Shown here: one piece after another, positions 32,038-41,574 of the stretch
Layout of the letters: the number at the start of each line of letters is the position of its first letter
Numbering within the stretch: the stretch's first letter is position 1
Source: Haplomitrium mnioides
Lineage: Eukaryota; Marchantiophyta; Haplomitriopsida; Calobryales
Direction: 5' to 3'
Assembly: GCA_049999725.1 (NCBI GenBank)
Contig: JBNGIS010008304.1
Span: 1-53,071, forward strand
DNA: 53,071 bases
Notes under the pieces: model-generated
The model's input: the letters and a program-made list of their open reading frames with translations, nothing else
Told to the model about the DNA's origin: nothing
Database searches by the model: none
Program-made: the position numbers and the translations under genes

Positions 32038-32375
32038 CACCTATACACCTTCGAAGCGCACATTCGAAGCACCTCCAAAATGCGCCCCCAAAACGCACAC
32101 CCCCGAAGTGTGCACCCTGTGCACCTCCAAAGTGTGCACCGAGCACACACCCAAAAATGTACACCTCCGAACATGCCTCCGAAATGCGCACCTCCGAAGT
32201 GCGCCTCCAAAGCACACCACCGAGTGTACCTCCGAACATACATATGAGTATACACCTCCAAGTGTGCACCTCCGAGTGCACCTCTGCAACCTCTAGCACG
32301 CACCTCCAAACATACACCTCTTAAGTACACCTCTGAGTGTGTACTTCCTGAGTACACCCCCTAATGTGCACCTCC
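32033..32375. repeat. short-unit minisatellite (about 11-14 bp, CACCTCCGAAGTG-like)
   Basis: About 25-30 degenerate units built on CACCTCCGAAGTGTGC or CACCTCCAAAGTG. All six frames stay largely open across it, giving spurious Cys/Gly-rich or Thr/Pro-rich translations. Its left edge joins the PEPC coding sequence directly. Confidence 0.85.
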
Positions 32376-33100
32376 TAGTCTCAATCGCGATTCCTTCTGG
32401 TGCACGGTCAATGATCAACTTTCCTGGCATCACTCAGCGATCCACTACCTTGGCGATTTCTACCATTTCATTGTGAGCTCGATTCTGGCAAATTCTCCTC
32501 CCCTTCTCGGTTCAAACCTCCTTGCAATCTCTTGACACTTGATTTCCTCCCTTGTAGCTTGATTCAATGCTCCTCTCTAGCACAATTCAATTTAGTCCCC
32601 CTTCTGCATTCAATTTTGTTGCGATCCCTATGAAGTCTTCCACTGACGATTCCAGCAAGACCCCCTCTTCGAGCGATTCTAGCGAGCTCCCCTTGCAAAT
32701 CCTCCTAGTACCTGTGGAATACTCCAGCCTCACAATCTTCTCTTGCGATTCATCCTGCTCCAGGACATGCGTGCGATCCAACCTCCTCCAGACTCCTCGA
32801 TTTGATCCCTCTTGAAATCCCCTAGTGCAATTCCTGTCCTCACCTCGGTTGCCGGCAAATTTCTCCCCCCTCTGCAAATTTCCCTTGCTAGATTTCCAGC
32901 CTCCATGCAGCCCTTGCTTGACCTACTCGCATTCTTCCCGTTCTTTCATCTGCGATTTGTCCAGCCTCAATTTCTTCATGTTGCTTCAGATCAATCCTCC
33001 TCCATTGACGATTAATCCTCGCGAAATCAGTGGAGTGGGAAGCCTTGGATTGAGGTTAATGTGCGAGTAGCAATATGTTGAAGAAACTGGATCGGAGCGC
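32376..33100. other. pyrimidine-rich stretch, no gene recognised
   Basis: On the minus strand a short frame at about 32480-32365 reads NEMVEIAKVVDR, one stop, VMPGKLIIDRAPEGIAIETR. This looks protein-like but I cannot assign it. The remainder has repeated GCGATTC and CCTCCT words and no motif. Confidence 0.35.
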
Positions 33101-33129
33101 AGCTCAGCCTCGGATTCTAGCTCGATCTC

Positions 33130-34066
33130 GTCTACATGTGTTGCCTTCGCTGTAGGCTGTAAGTTTCCTCGACTCATCAGATATGACAGCTGATTTTTGT
33201 TCGCTGCCCATCATTATCTTATCTTTCGCAAATTCCAAATCTGTCATACTTACTTCCTTTTGCCCATCCATCATTGCTTTTAATGCAGACACATTCACCA
33301 GATTTGCAAGATTTGTCCCTGAAAAGCCTGGTGTACCCCTAGCAATTATTGATAGGTCCACATCATCTCCCCTTGGAACCAATGACATATGGGATTCTAG
33401 AATTTGGTGGCGACCTTCCACATCAGGATTGGGAACCACAACATGGTGATCAAAACGGCTTGGGCGGAAAGGAGCCTTGTCCATGGATTCTGGGAAATTT
33501 GTTGCAGCAATGGCAATAATGCTCTCATTTTGTTTGAATCCATCTAGCTCCACCAAGAGTTGAGTCAAAGTCATCTTCATGTACTGCTGATCTTTTGGGT
33601 TCCGGCTCCCTCCAATAGCATCAATTTCATCCATAAAGATAATGCACGGTGATCGCTTCTTTGCTGTTGAGAAACCCTCCAAGTCTGGTGAAATGCTTGG
33701 GATCTCTTAAATAATGGACAATCTTCTTGAGTTCAGCCTTGGCCTCATCCACAACCTTCCCATCGCTACACTTGGTATTTGACTCCATGCTTGGCTGCAC
33801 CTCATTGTAATGTTTTCAACACAGCACTATCATCAAGTCTGTCCACCTTGACCAAACCTTTTACATATTCTGCCAATGCTTTAGGGCTACAATGAGGTTG
33901 GCTTTTAAACCATCGAATTACTCCCTCTGGATCAGATCTATTCCACTTTTTCAAAAATGCGACATGTTTATCTTCAACATTGTATTTGGCTGAATCTCTC
34001 TCCAATTGCTCCAATCTCCTAGAAAAGCTGCTTGTGTAGCCTGACATAGGTAGTTGTTGCCCACTC
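33130..34066 (-). pseudogene. FTSH4-type AAA protease retrocopy lacking membrane segment and Walker A
   Basis: Intronless minus-strand copy of a plant mitochondrial i-AAA (FTSH4/YME1-like) protease. The N-terminal part reads SDPEGVIRWFKSQPHCSPKA, then LAEYVKGLVKVDRLDDSAVL, ending KTLQ and a stop at 33802. It jumps directly to EVQPSMESNTKCSDGKVVDE, then [17 protein letters not shown] second jump leads to [20 protein letters not shown] (Walker B DE at about 33626-33631), [39 protein letters not shown] and [20 protein letters not shown]. Missing are the transmembrane region, the whole Walker A segment, and everything from the zinc-protease HEXXH onward. Each junction also shifts the frame. Lack of introns suggests a processed transcript; without a poly-A tail in view this is inference. 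Confidence 0.85.
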
Positions 34067-34324
34067 CCATCTTCCATCTCGATATTTTTCAAGTCCATAT
34101 GCACCACACTGCTTGTATCTCTTCCTCCTTCTTGCATTCCATTTGCATCTGGCTCCTCTCGATTCCAAATGGCTCCTCTCTTGAAGTGAATGATCCCAAC
34201 TGTTCGCTGCTGCCTGGTCCTTGCGTGCATACGCGGTGATAGCAAAGGGGAAAAAAAGGAAAGAAAAGGGAGAGATAAGAAGAAGAGAAGAAAGAGGAGA
34301 AAGTAAAGAGAAGGGAAAGACAAA

Positions 34325-34352
34325 ATAATAATAATAATAATAATAATAATAT
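34325..34352. repeat. (AAT)n microsatellite
   Basis: Nine uninterrupted ATA/TAA triplets upstream of the FTSH4-like copy; translated, they give a false poly-Ile run. Confidence 0.95.
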
Positions 34353-34409
34353 AGTAATTATAAACTGAAATAATAAAATAAACTGAGAGCTCAAAGAGTT
34401 GCACTAGAC

Positions 34410-34965
34410 CCTGCTAACCACAAAATTTTGGAAAAACCGGAAAACACCCAACCTACACAAGCCATAGCACTCTTCGTGGCTTTATGAATGTCTTCAATGA
34501 CTTCCATTGAACAGCCATGAATTTCACTGTGTGCACAAAAATTATTCATCATCATGTCACGGTAGGTGTACATGCTTAGTTACAAAGTTTTCGACATGTT
34601 TGGAAGCTTTTGATCTCTAGGCAGACTTGATGATTGTAGTAGGCCAAACACACACGTCCTCCAAATATGCAACTACCGCTATTTATTTTGGTTGATTAAA
34701 ACATTCTAATTTTTGTGCACTCTTAGGCCATCTGGTTGGCCCTCTCAGATACTTAGTACCTACTTTATTTAGTCTTTATCTTTATGTGATTTCCTAATAA
34801 CTACTTTTATCGGACTACAAGTGAAAATATAACTGGATAGTTAAATTGGAATTGGTTTACACTTGAGTTTGTTATAGTTCTAAAATTGTGCATGTAGATA
34901 TGCTTTGGTTGATACTTTTCTTCCAATTCATAAAAAGTCTTTTATGTGTGCAAAATTGCTTCAAT
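34410..34965. other. no gene recognised
   Basis: AT-rich DNA between the FTSH4-like retrocopy and the right-hand palindromic array. No motif in any frame. Confidence 0.4.
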
Positions 34966-34969
34966 TCCA

Positions 34970-35310
34970 ATTCACAGTCCATACATGTACAAGATTTAGC
35001 AGTTCATGTGCACATGAGCTTTAGCAGTCTATGTGCACATGGGCTTCATCAACTCATGCGCGTATGGGCTTTAGCAGTCTATGCGTGCATGGGCTTCAAC
35101 AATTCATGAGCCCATGGGCTTTTGCAGTCTATGCGCGAAGGGGCTTCAACATTTCATGCACGCATGCGCTTTAGTAGTCTATGCACGTATGGGCTTCAAC
35201 AACCCATGTGCGCATATGTCTTAGAGTTGTGGTTCAAAGTTCATGAATGCATGAGCTTCAACATTTCATGTGCACATGAGCTTTAGCAATTTATGCGTGC
35301 ATAAGATTTA
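34970..35310 (+). repeat. palindromic-core minisatellite, right copy
   Basis: About ten units of ~32 bp, e.g. AGCAGTCTATGCGTGCATGG and CAACTCATGCGCGTATGGGC. The flanking words GGGCTTTAGCAGT and GGGCTTCAACAAT alternate, giving a higher-order ~64-bp period. Confidence 0.85.
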
Positions 35311-35706
35311 GTGCTACAATAAGCGTCTCTTTTTGATTAAATATGTTTCTAACAAATTTTGAATGTTTTGATCAATTTCTAAAATTAAAAATATCATTGT
35401 TAAACTTCAAACTAATTAGCAACAATTTTCTTGTACATTTAGTATATATTCCATCCGGTGATACTCATCCTTTGTAAAGAAGATATTTTGAAAGCAAGTT
35501 TGATAAAATTCACGTAAAAAGATTCTTTTTAATAGAATGTGTTCGTGAAATACGCAATTTGGATATTAAAATTTACATTTTTTTTGCAAAAAATATTACT
35601 GGCGTCAAATTGGTGATTTTTGATGCTAAATTTTGAAATTTGGTTTTTTCAAATGCCAAATGAAAGAAGAACTAAGTAGCGATTTCTAGTTCAAAGTAGC
35701 GATTGT
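35311..35706 (+). repeat. LTR-like terminus of the inserted block
   Basis: AT-rich DNA ending TTTCTAGTTCAAAGTAGCGA then TTGT. It matches the end of the chromovirus 1 LTR at 19441-19776 in order and wording. Confidence 0.6.
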
Positions 35707-36060
35707 TTTGGCATAACTTGTATCCACTTATAATCACGATTGCAGTGACACTAGGACTTTAGTTTTGTCTTTGGCATAACTTATATCCACTTATATTCAT
35801 GGTTGGGCTGATGGTAGGACTTTACGTTTGCATTTGGTATAACTTATATCCACTTATATTCATGGTTGGGGTGACACTAGGACTTTAGTTTTGCCTTTGG
35901 CATAACTTATATCCACTTATATTCATGATTGAGTTGAAGCTACGACTTTAATTTTGCCTTTGGTGTAGCTTATATCTACTTATATTCAGGGTTGGAGTGA
36001 CGTTAGAACTTTAGTTTTGTCTTTGGCATAACTTATATCCACTTATATGCACGATTGGGA
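35707..36060 (+). repeat. 63-bp satellite array, right block
   Basis: About five and a half units of the same satellite and orientation as 23086-24480, resuming with TTTGGCATAACTTG exactly where the left block stopped. Confidence 0.9.
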
Positions 36061-36064
36061 AGTG

Positions 36065-37825
36065 ATGAAGTATGTGGTAAAGTAGTAGTAATCTGTTTAT
36101 ATTACTCATAATGTTGCTTAGAGTTCTATGGGCAAGTGCTTGACAAACACTATGTGTATCACTACATTTCGTTTTCAGTTAGCTAGTTAGTTAGTTAATT
36201 TAATTTAATTTTTATTCATTTAATTTTTGGTTTATTTTGCTTTATTTTATTTTTTGATTGAGATGGGGTTATAGTTGTTAGTCTTTTCAATCTTCAATAG
36301 AGATCATCTTGATTAACTTTATGATTTGCTACGTTAGTTTGTGAGTATGGAGTTCTCTCAATACTTATAAAGATATACCGATTCTTGGTAGAGTGCTAGC
36401 TACCATCATGATTGAGTTCTGGTAGTTACTTTAGGGAAGTGGATGTCGGCAAGGAGTTGAGGCTTCTTGTCTTGATTCGGATGGATGGTTGGTTTGTGAC
36501 TAACACCACATTTTGAAGGTTGCACTTGATTTTTTTTTTGGGTAGTTGTGACGTGTGTAGGTTTCTTCCTACGTTGTTTTTTATGTTTGGTTACTCTACT
36601 TCTTAATGACTTTATGCTTTATAGCTATATAAAATATATTTATACACATAATATAATCTCTAGATAGAATGCTAATTCGTGGAGGTGAAAAGCAATTCAA
36701 TTCAATTTTGGTTGTTGTCTTTATTTAAGATAACCAGGATTCATATATTATGTATTGGCATTAACTAAAATGAAATGAATGATTTTGCAAGTTGGATGTT
36801 TGAGAGTTGACAAATTTTGATTGGTTTGGATTCTTGGTGGGTTATCATGATTGAGTTTTTTGAGTACGATCGGAAAGTGGTAGGAACTCAGCACGAAGAT
36901 TAGTGAGGATCTCTTGTTGGAAACCGACAAAAACCAGCATGGCGTTGTGGCAGGTTGTTATTGCTACATATGATAAGGCTGAATAGTCTGAAACTTTGTG
37001 CATGACACCATATGATGAAGGCTCCACTCTATGTATGTCGATATGTGATGTATGTAGGTTTTTCCTAGACTATTGGAGCTTCTATTTATTTCTTTTTGTG
37101 TTTAGTTTTACTCTCCATAACTTTATAGCTATATTATTGAGTGTCACGAACTCTTGTTGTAGCTTGTTACCTAAACCCATTTGTAGTTTTTTAAAGTCAA
37201 ACACTCTCTCGAGTCAATTGAAACCAAGTATCATCTGCTTTATGGAGCTTATGTTTACCAAGTATCATCTACTTTATGGAACTTGTTTAAACACAATCCG
37301 CAGAGTATTCACGTGGAGTCATTTTAGCACTTGGAGTCATTTTAGCACTGCTACTCATGCGAAGCTTTCAACTAAAGGCTAAGAATCTTTCTCTTGGAAG
37401 AAGGGACTTGGATTGTAGTGCATTACAGAATTCAATGCACATATGTGCTCCAGCTCTTCACATTGAAGCCCTTCAACTTCAGTCTTTGGGGTTGTTACCA
37501 AATAAGATGAAACAAATGCAGAGAATTCTCCTAGCTGAAACAAGAGCATTTTTGTTTGCAAGTACAGTTGGTGTTCTTTAAGAGATGCATTTTTGTTTGC
37601 AAGTATATTTGGTGTTCTTAAGAGATTTTCCAAGTTTTGTGTTGCGGGTTTTGTAAGCATAATTTGTCGTTCTGTACAATGAACCTCAACAATTCTTGCT
37701 CCTTAAATGCCACAAACTTGCATATGGTTCTGCGAGACTGGAAAACCTATTCTCCGGCCACGTTAATTCTGTTGTAATGGAAGAGCATGATCAAAAAACT
37801 TCAGAGCACTACGAAATGCATGCCT
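36065..37825. other. no gene recognised; LTR-like remnant and small tandem duplications
   Basis: 36880-37005 is a diverged copy of 18310-18460. Small tandem duplications lie at 37223-37290 (34 bp), 37314-37349 (18 bp) and 37546-37627 (41 bp). No protein motif was seen. Confidence 0.45.
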
Positions 37826-37829
37826 CCCC

Positions 37830-40650
37830 GTATCAGGATAACCTCTTCTCTGGAAAATGGTCCTTCAAAAGACCAACCACTTGCTGCATGGTGGGTCTAT
37901 TATTTGCAGATTGGGTTGTGCAGAGGTATCATATTCTCAAGGTTTCTAACATTTGATCAATAGGACCTATAGCAACGAGCCTTGCATCTAGAGCTGTGTG
38001 CTCACGTTTCTCTTTCACTAACCATCTAACCCATCCAAGTTTCCTCCACAGCTTTCCGTAAAGTATCGACCTGTGACAAGCTCTACCAGAACCACCCCAA
38101 AACTGTACACATCTCCTTTTGCCAAGTTTGCCCATATTTGGGTGGCACATACCCAACAGTTCCTCCGATCACTGGTGTTTCTCTGGACTTCGCGAGTCCT
38201 GCCAGCCCAGCATGCACCAGAAAAGCTTGATACTCTTGATCCAAAACAATGTGACCAAGGTGTACAATTTGCGGAGAACAGCCATGATGCAAAAACGTCA
38301 GTGCTCTCGCAGCTCCCAGAGAAATCTTGTGCCGTATGGCCCACCCAAGACAATCACCCGCTGTTCTCATGCCTCCTCTGTATTCTGAGTACCTGGAGGC
38401 AAAGAGTGCAGCCGATGTCGAAGGTTACCGTTCCCTATAAATTGGTGCATGACGAGTACCTGCAGGCAAAGAGTGGAGCCGATGTCGAAGGTTACAGTTC
38501 CCTATAAACTGGTGCACGACGAGGCTTTCCTCACCTACCAAACAATATCCAAGCAAAGGCACCAGATTTGGGTGCTTCACCCTTGCCAATTCTTGAATCC
38601 TCAGCTTAGCTTCTAATTCACTCTGGAACCCAACTTGTGCCAGCAATTTGATAGCAACCTGTGTGCCATCCGGTAAAACTCCTTTATAGACAGGCCCATA
38701 CCGACCATCTGCAATTTTCGTCTTACCGAGCTTCCCCGTAGCACGCACAAAGTCAGCAAAGGTCAGGCTGAAAAACGACTTCTCAAACATGATCACAGGA
38801 ATGGTGCTCGGATCCTTCACTCCAATGGCCCTTGTTTCCACATCCTCCTTGTAAACAATTAATTCATCTTTCACTAATAGTTTCACAAATCTGGTTACTT
38901 TACACCATGCTACAGCAAAGGCAACCACGACCGCAACCCATACCCCAAAAATCGACTCAGCAACCATTTTTTTTCTTGAACGTCTACTGCCAATAGTGTA
39001 TGCGAATCTCCCGGCAACAGGCCGAGGTGGAGTGATCGAGGGTTTCGAGCATGTAGCATTCAAAACCTCCCCGCACAGGAACGAATTCTCGAGAAACGAG
39101 TCTGCACTCAACGTCTCCCACTGATTTGCCTGACGAATCTGCCCACTCAGATTGTTGAAGGAGATATTCAAGAAACTAAGAGATGTTAGGGAGCCCAGCC
39201 GAGCAGGTATTTGCCTACTCAAATTGTTTTCTGAGAGATCCAGCGTTAGCAGATTGCTCATGACTCCGAGAGCAGAAGGAATGCTCCCATAGAGACTGTT
39301 GTGAGATACATCCAGATTCAACATCTTCTTCAAGTTGCCAATCTCAACTGGTACAACTCCCTTGAGGTTGGTGGATGTGAGGTTCAGAATCTGCAGTTGG
39401 GTGAGGTTGCCAACGCTCGGAAATTGGTGCCTAGAGAAAGGGTTGGCTGCTAGCTTCAGTTGCCTAAGAGAAATCAGATTACCCATGTTTTCAAGTGTTC
39501 CACTGAGCAGGTTGGAAAAAAGATCAAGGAACTCGAGAGAAAGCTCAATTTCGATGGCCGGAGGAATATTTCCTTCTAGGTGGTTGCTAAGGAGATCCAA
39601 GAAAGTCATGTGGGTTCTCACATTGTTTGGGCTAGTGCATGAGAGAAAGTTAATACCTAGATTCAAGACAGTCAAGTTTGGGAGGGTGAAAATCCCTGCT
39701 GCTAATGAGATTGGCTTCTAAATTGATGGACTTTAGTACAAAATCCAACTCAGGAGCATGGAGCTCGTCCGCAAGACGATTGCTCTCGAGATTCAGATGC
39801 TCAAGGGCAGGGAGGTTGAAAACACCAGAAGGCACAGAGTTATTCAGACGGTTGTCCGAGCACAACCATGTTTTAAGCTGATGCAAGTTGTGTATGGGAG
39901 GGATCTCTCCCTCCAATTTGTTGAAGCTAAGATCTGTGCCGATAAATTGGAAAATTTTCTGGAATGTTTCCTCCGAGAGCATTCCCAGCCAACCTCAATG
40001 TCTGATATTGTGAGAGTTTCGTGATTTCATCACATAGATTGCCACTGAAGTTGCACTTAGATAAGTTCAGACGTATTAACGACATGGAATCCCACATCCA
40101 GAAGTAGATGATGCCTTCAAAGGAGCTGCCGCTTAGATTCATAGTATGCACATAATCCAGCTTACCTTGAACGGAGAGAACCAAGCCAGAAAGGGAATTG
40201 GCCGACAAATCAATGAATGTCAAAGCAGTGCAGTTCAGAAGCTTTGTAGGAATGGAGCTGGCGAAGGAGTTGTGACTCAAATTCAAAATCTGCAGGTTGT
40301 GAAGGTTGCCGACAGACGTGGGAATGACGCCTCTAAAGAAATCGGCTGACAAGTCGACAACCATCAAAATGCCAAGCTGTCCCAATTGCTTCGATAGGGA
40401 GTCGTTGAAGTTGTTGGTGGAGAGAATGAGCTGCCTGAGTTGAGAAAGGCTCCAAATGTGTGACGTAAGAAGACCCACGAGAGTATTGTTGAGAGGGTTG
40501 AGAGACTGAAGAGCATTCAAGGATCCAATAGACCCTGCAGGAATGCTCCCCATCAATCCACTCCCTGGGAGTTTCACTTTCCAGACTCTTCCACTCTTGC
40601 AGTTGATTCCCATCCATCGAGCCTATGAAATCGTAGGCCGACGCACTGGG
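37830..40650 (-). pseudogene. LRR receptor-like kinase of the At2g24230 type, frameshifted
   Basis: The minus strand carries, in order, a possible signal-peptide trace (about 40690-40640), WMGINCKSGRVWKVKLPGSG and about ten leucine-rich repeats with the plant LxxLxLSxNxxxGxIP pattern (40613 to 39110). A second Cys pair (FLCGEVLNATC), a membrane span (FGVWVAVVVAFAVAW, about 38940) and a kinase follow. The kinase shows DGRYGPVYKGVLPDGTQVAI, HPNLVPLLGYCLVGEESLV, SLGAARALTFLHHGCSPQIV and VYSFGVVLVELVTGR, ending RPTMQQVVGLLKD at about 37850. The invariant catalytic HRD reads VHLGHIVLD and DFG reads VHAGLAG, as in the catalytically atypical At2g24230 group. Frameshifts occur near 40620, 39960, 39670 and 38420, the last tied to a 67-bp tandem duplication. 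In an intact protein it would be a plasma-membrane receptor-like pseudokinase. Confidence 0.88.
38387..38520. repeat. 67-bp tandem duplication in the kinase region
   Basis: Copies 38387-38453 and 38454-38520 begin GAGTACCTGGAGGCAAAGAG and GAGTACCTGCAGGCAAAGAG and differ at about five bases. As 67 is not divisible by three, it breaks the kinase frame. Confidence 0.93.
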
Positions 40651-40719
40651 CAGGGCACGCGACAGAAACAAGCTCAAACAATGTCTATCACTACCTAGAT
40701 CCCCGCACACGCTCTACAA

Positions 40720-41165
40720 CACAGAGGCAAATCTGCTCAACAGTACAGTCATCACCCTTTACAATTGCAGCCACATCACGAAGTGTCCTGCAACCGGTCT
40801 GCACTACATTCATCACTGCCGACGCATTTCTCCAAACCTACATTACATCTCCTCAATTCTCAACCATTTTTTACATTCTCCGTCTTCATCGTCTCTTCCT
40901 TCCACCGCCTCTCCATCGCCATAGTCGGAACCCACATGTTTTCCAGTCCATAAGTCGAAATTATACAATCCAAAGCAGTTCTAAGTCGCCATTTTGTTTC
41001 AGTAGAGCTATTGATTGGAAAGACTGATTTTTTATGGGATGAAGTAGTATTCTAAAATTCAATTAGTGAGTTACATGTTTAAACCAAAATCTTTCTCTTT
41101 TATGGGGCTTCAAATATCTACTTTACTATGGTACTTTTTGAAAATTAACTCAAAAGAGCAACTTC
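40720..41165. other. no gene recognised
   Basis: 5' flank of the LRR kinase pseudogene. A pyrimidine-rich stretch (40800-40940) would suit a plant 5' leader on the minus strand's opposite side, but no promoter element stands out. Confidence 0.35.
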
Positions 41166-41169
41166 CAAA

Positions 41170-41570
41170 TGAATAACAACTCTAAGTTAACTCTGATAGA
41201 TTTACACAACTCAAGGCCAATAAACAAGCAAAAGCAAGTAGTGCAAACCAAAGTCAAGCAACCAAAGAATTGAAGTAATTTGAGATGAATTCTTGAATGA
41301 AAAGTGGGTAATAAAGTTCTTCTACTTATACAAGAGAAAGATTGTGATGTCCATTACTTCACTTCACTTACAAGTCACTTCTAATTTAAACCTAAAAGTG
41401 ATTATTTACAAATCACTTCTAATTTCAACCGTAAAAATGAACTTATATCACTTCAATTAAATCAATTAACCTTAAAAATGATTTCTATCCTACTACTTCC
41501 TTCACTCTTTTTTATTTTCTTATAAATAGCACAACATCATGCTTGTATTATTATATAATACTCGGCTTCT
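41170..41570 (-). promoter_or_regulatory. 3' LTR-like segment with TATA box, chromovirus 2
   Basis: Read on the minus strand, GATGTTGTGCTATTTATAAG leads to CTCTTGTATAAGTAGAAG, homologous to 22795-23085 behind chromovirus 1. Confidence 0.6.
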
Positions 41571-41574
41571 AATT

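Larger units (their letters stand above)
24481..35706. mobile_element. 11.2-kb block with inverted terminal sequences, inserted in the 63-bp satellite
   Basis: The left end begins ATTGAACAGTTGCTATTTTG, and the right end, read in reverse complement, begins ACAATCGCTACTTTGAAC. Both are the LTR-like terminus seen next to the chromoviruses, here in inverted orientation. Both ends continue inward through AT-rich DNA into palindromic-core arrays (25020-25430 and 34970-35310). The satellite breaks after GTTTTGCC and resumes with TTTGGCATAACTT, so the two flanks rejoin to an exact unit. The interior holds no transposase I recognise, only pseudogenes and unassigned DNA. It may be a composite or rearranged LTR insertion. 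Confidence 0.5.

Noticed and set aside
32028-32357. Overlapping open frames of 70-200 codons on both strands at 31.7-32.4 kb
   Set aside because: They are translations of the 12-bp-type minisatellite, open in almost every frame; only the PEPC part to 32037 is real coding homology.
32365-32490. Minus-strand stretch reading NEMVEIAKVVDR..VMPGKLIIDRAPEG as part of PEPC or FTSH4
   Set aside because: It looks protein-like, but I could not match it to either enzyme; too short and with a stop, so not called.
33802-34404. A membrane protein start with a poly-Ile run on the minus strand
   Set aside because: The Ile run is the (AAT)n microsatellite and the hydrophobic part is AT-rich flank; FTSH4 homology starts only at about 34066.
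24481-35706. A simple DNA transposon with short terminal inverted repeats
   Set aside because: The same terminus adjoins an initiator-tRNA primer site at 45983, so it is LTR-derived; and no transposase was seen inside. Left open as a composite or inverted LTR structure.
37830-40650. Functional receptor kinase gene with introns explaining the frame changes
   Set aside because: Frame changes occur without GT-AG borders and one is a 67-bp duplication, so a pseudogene is the simpler reading.
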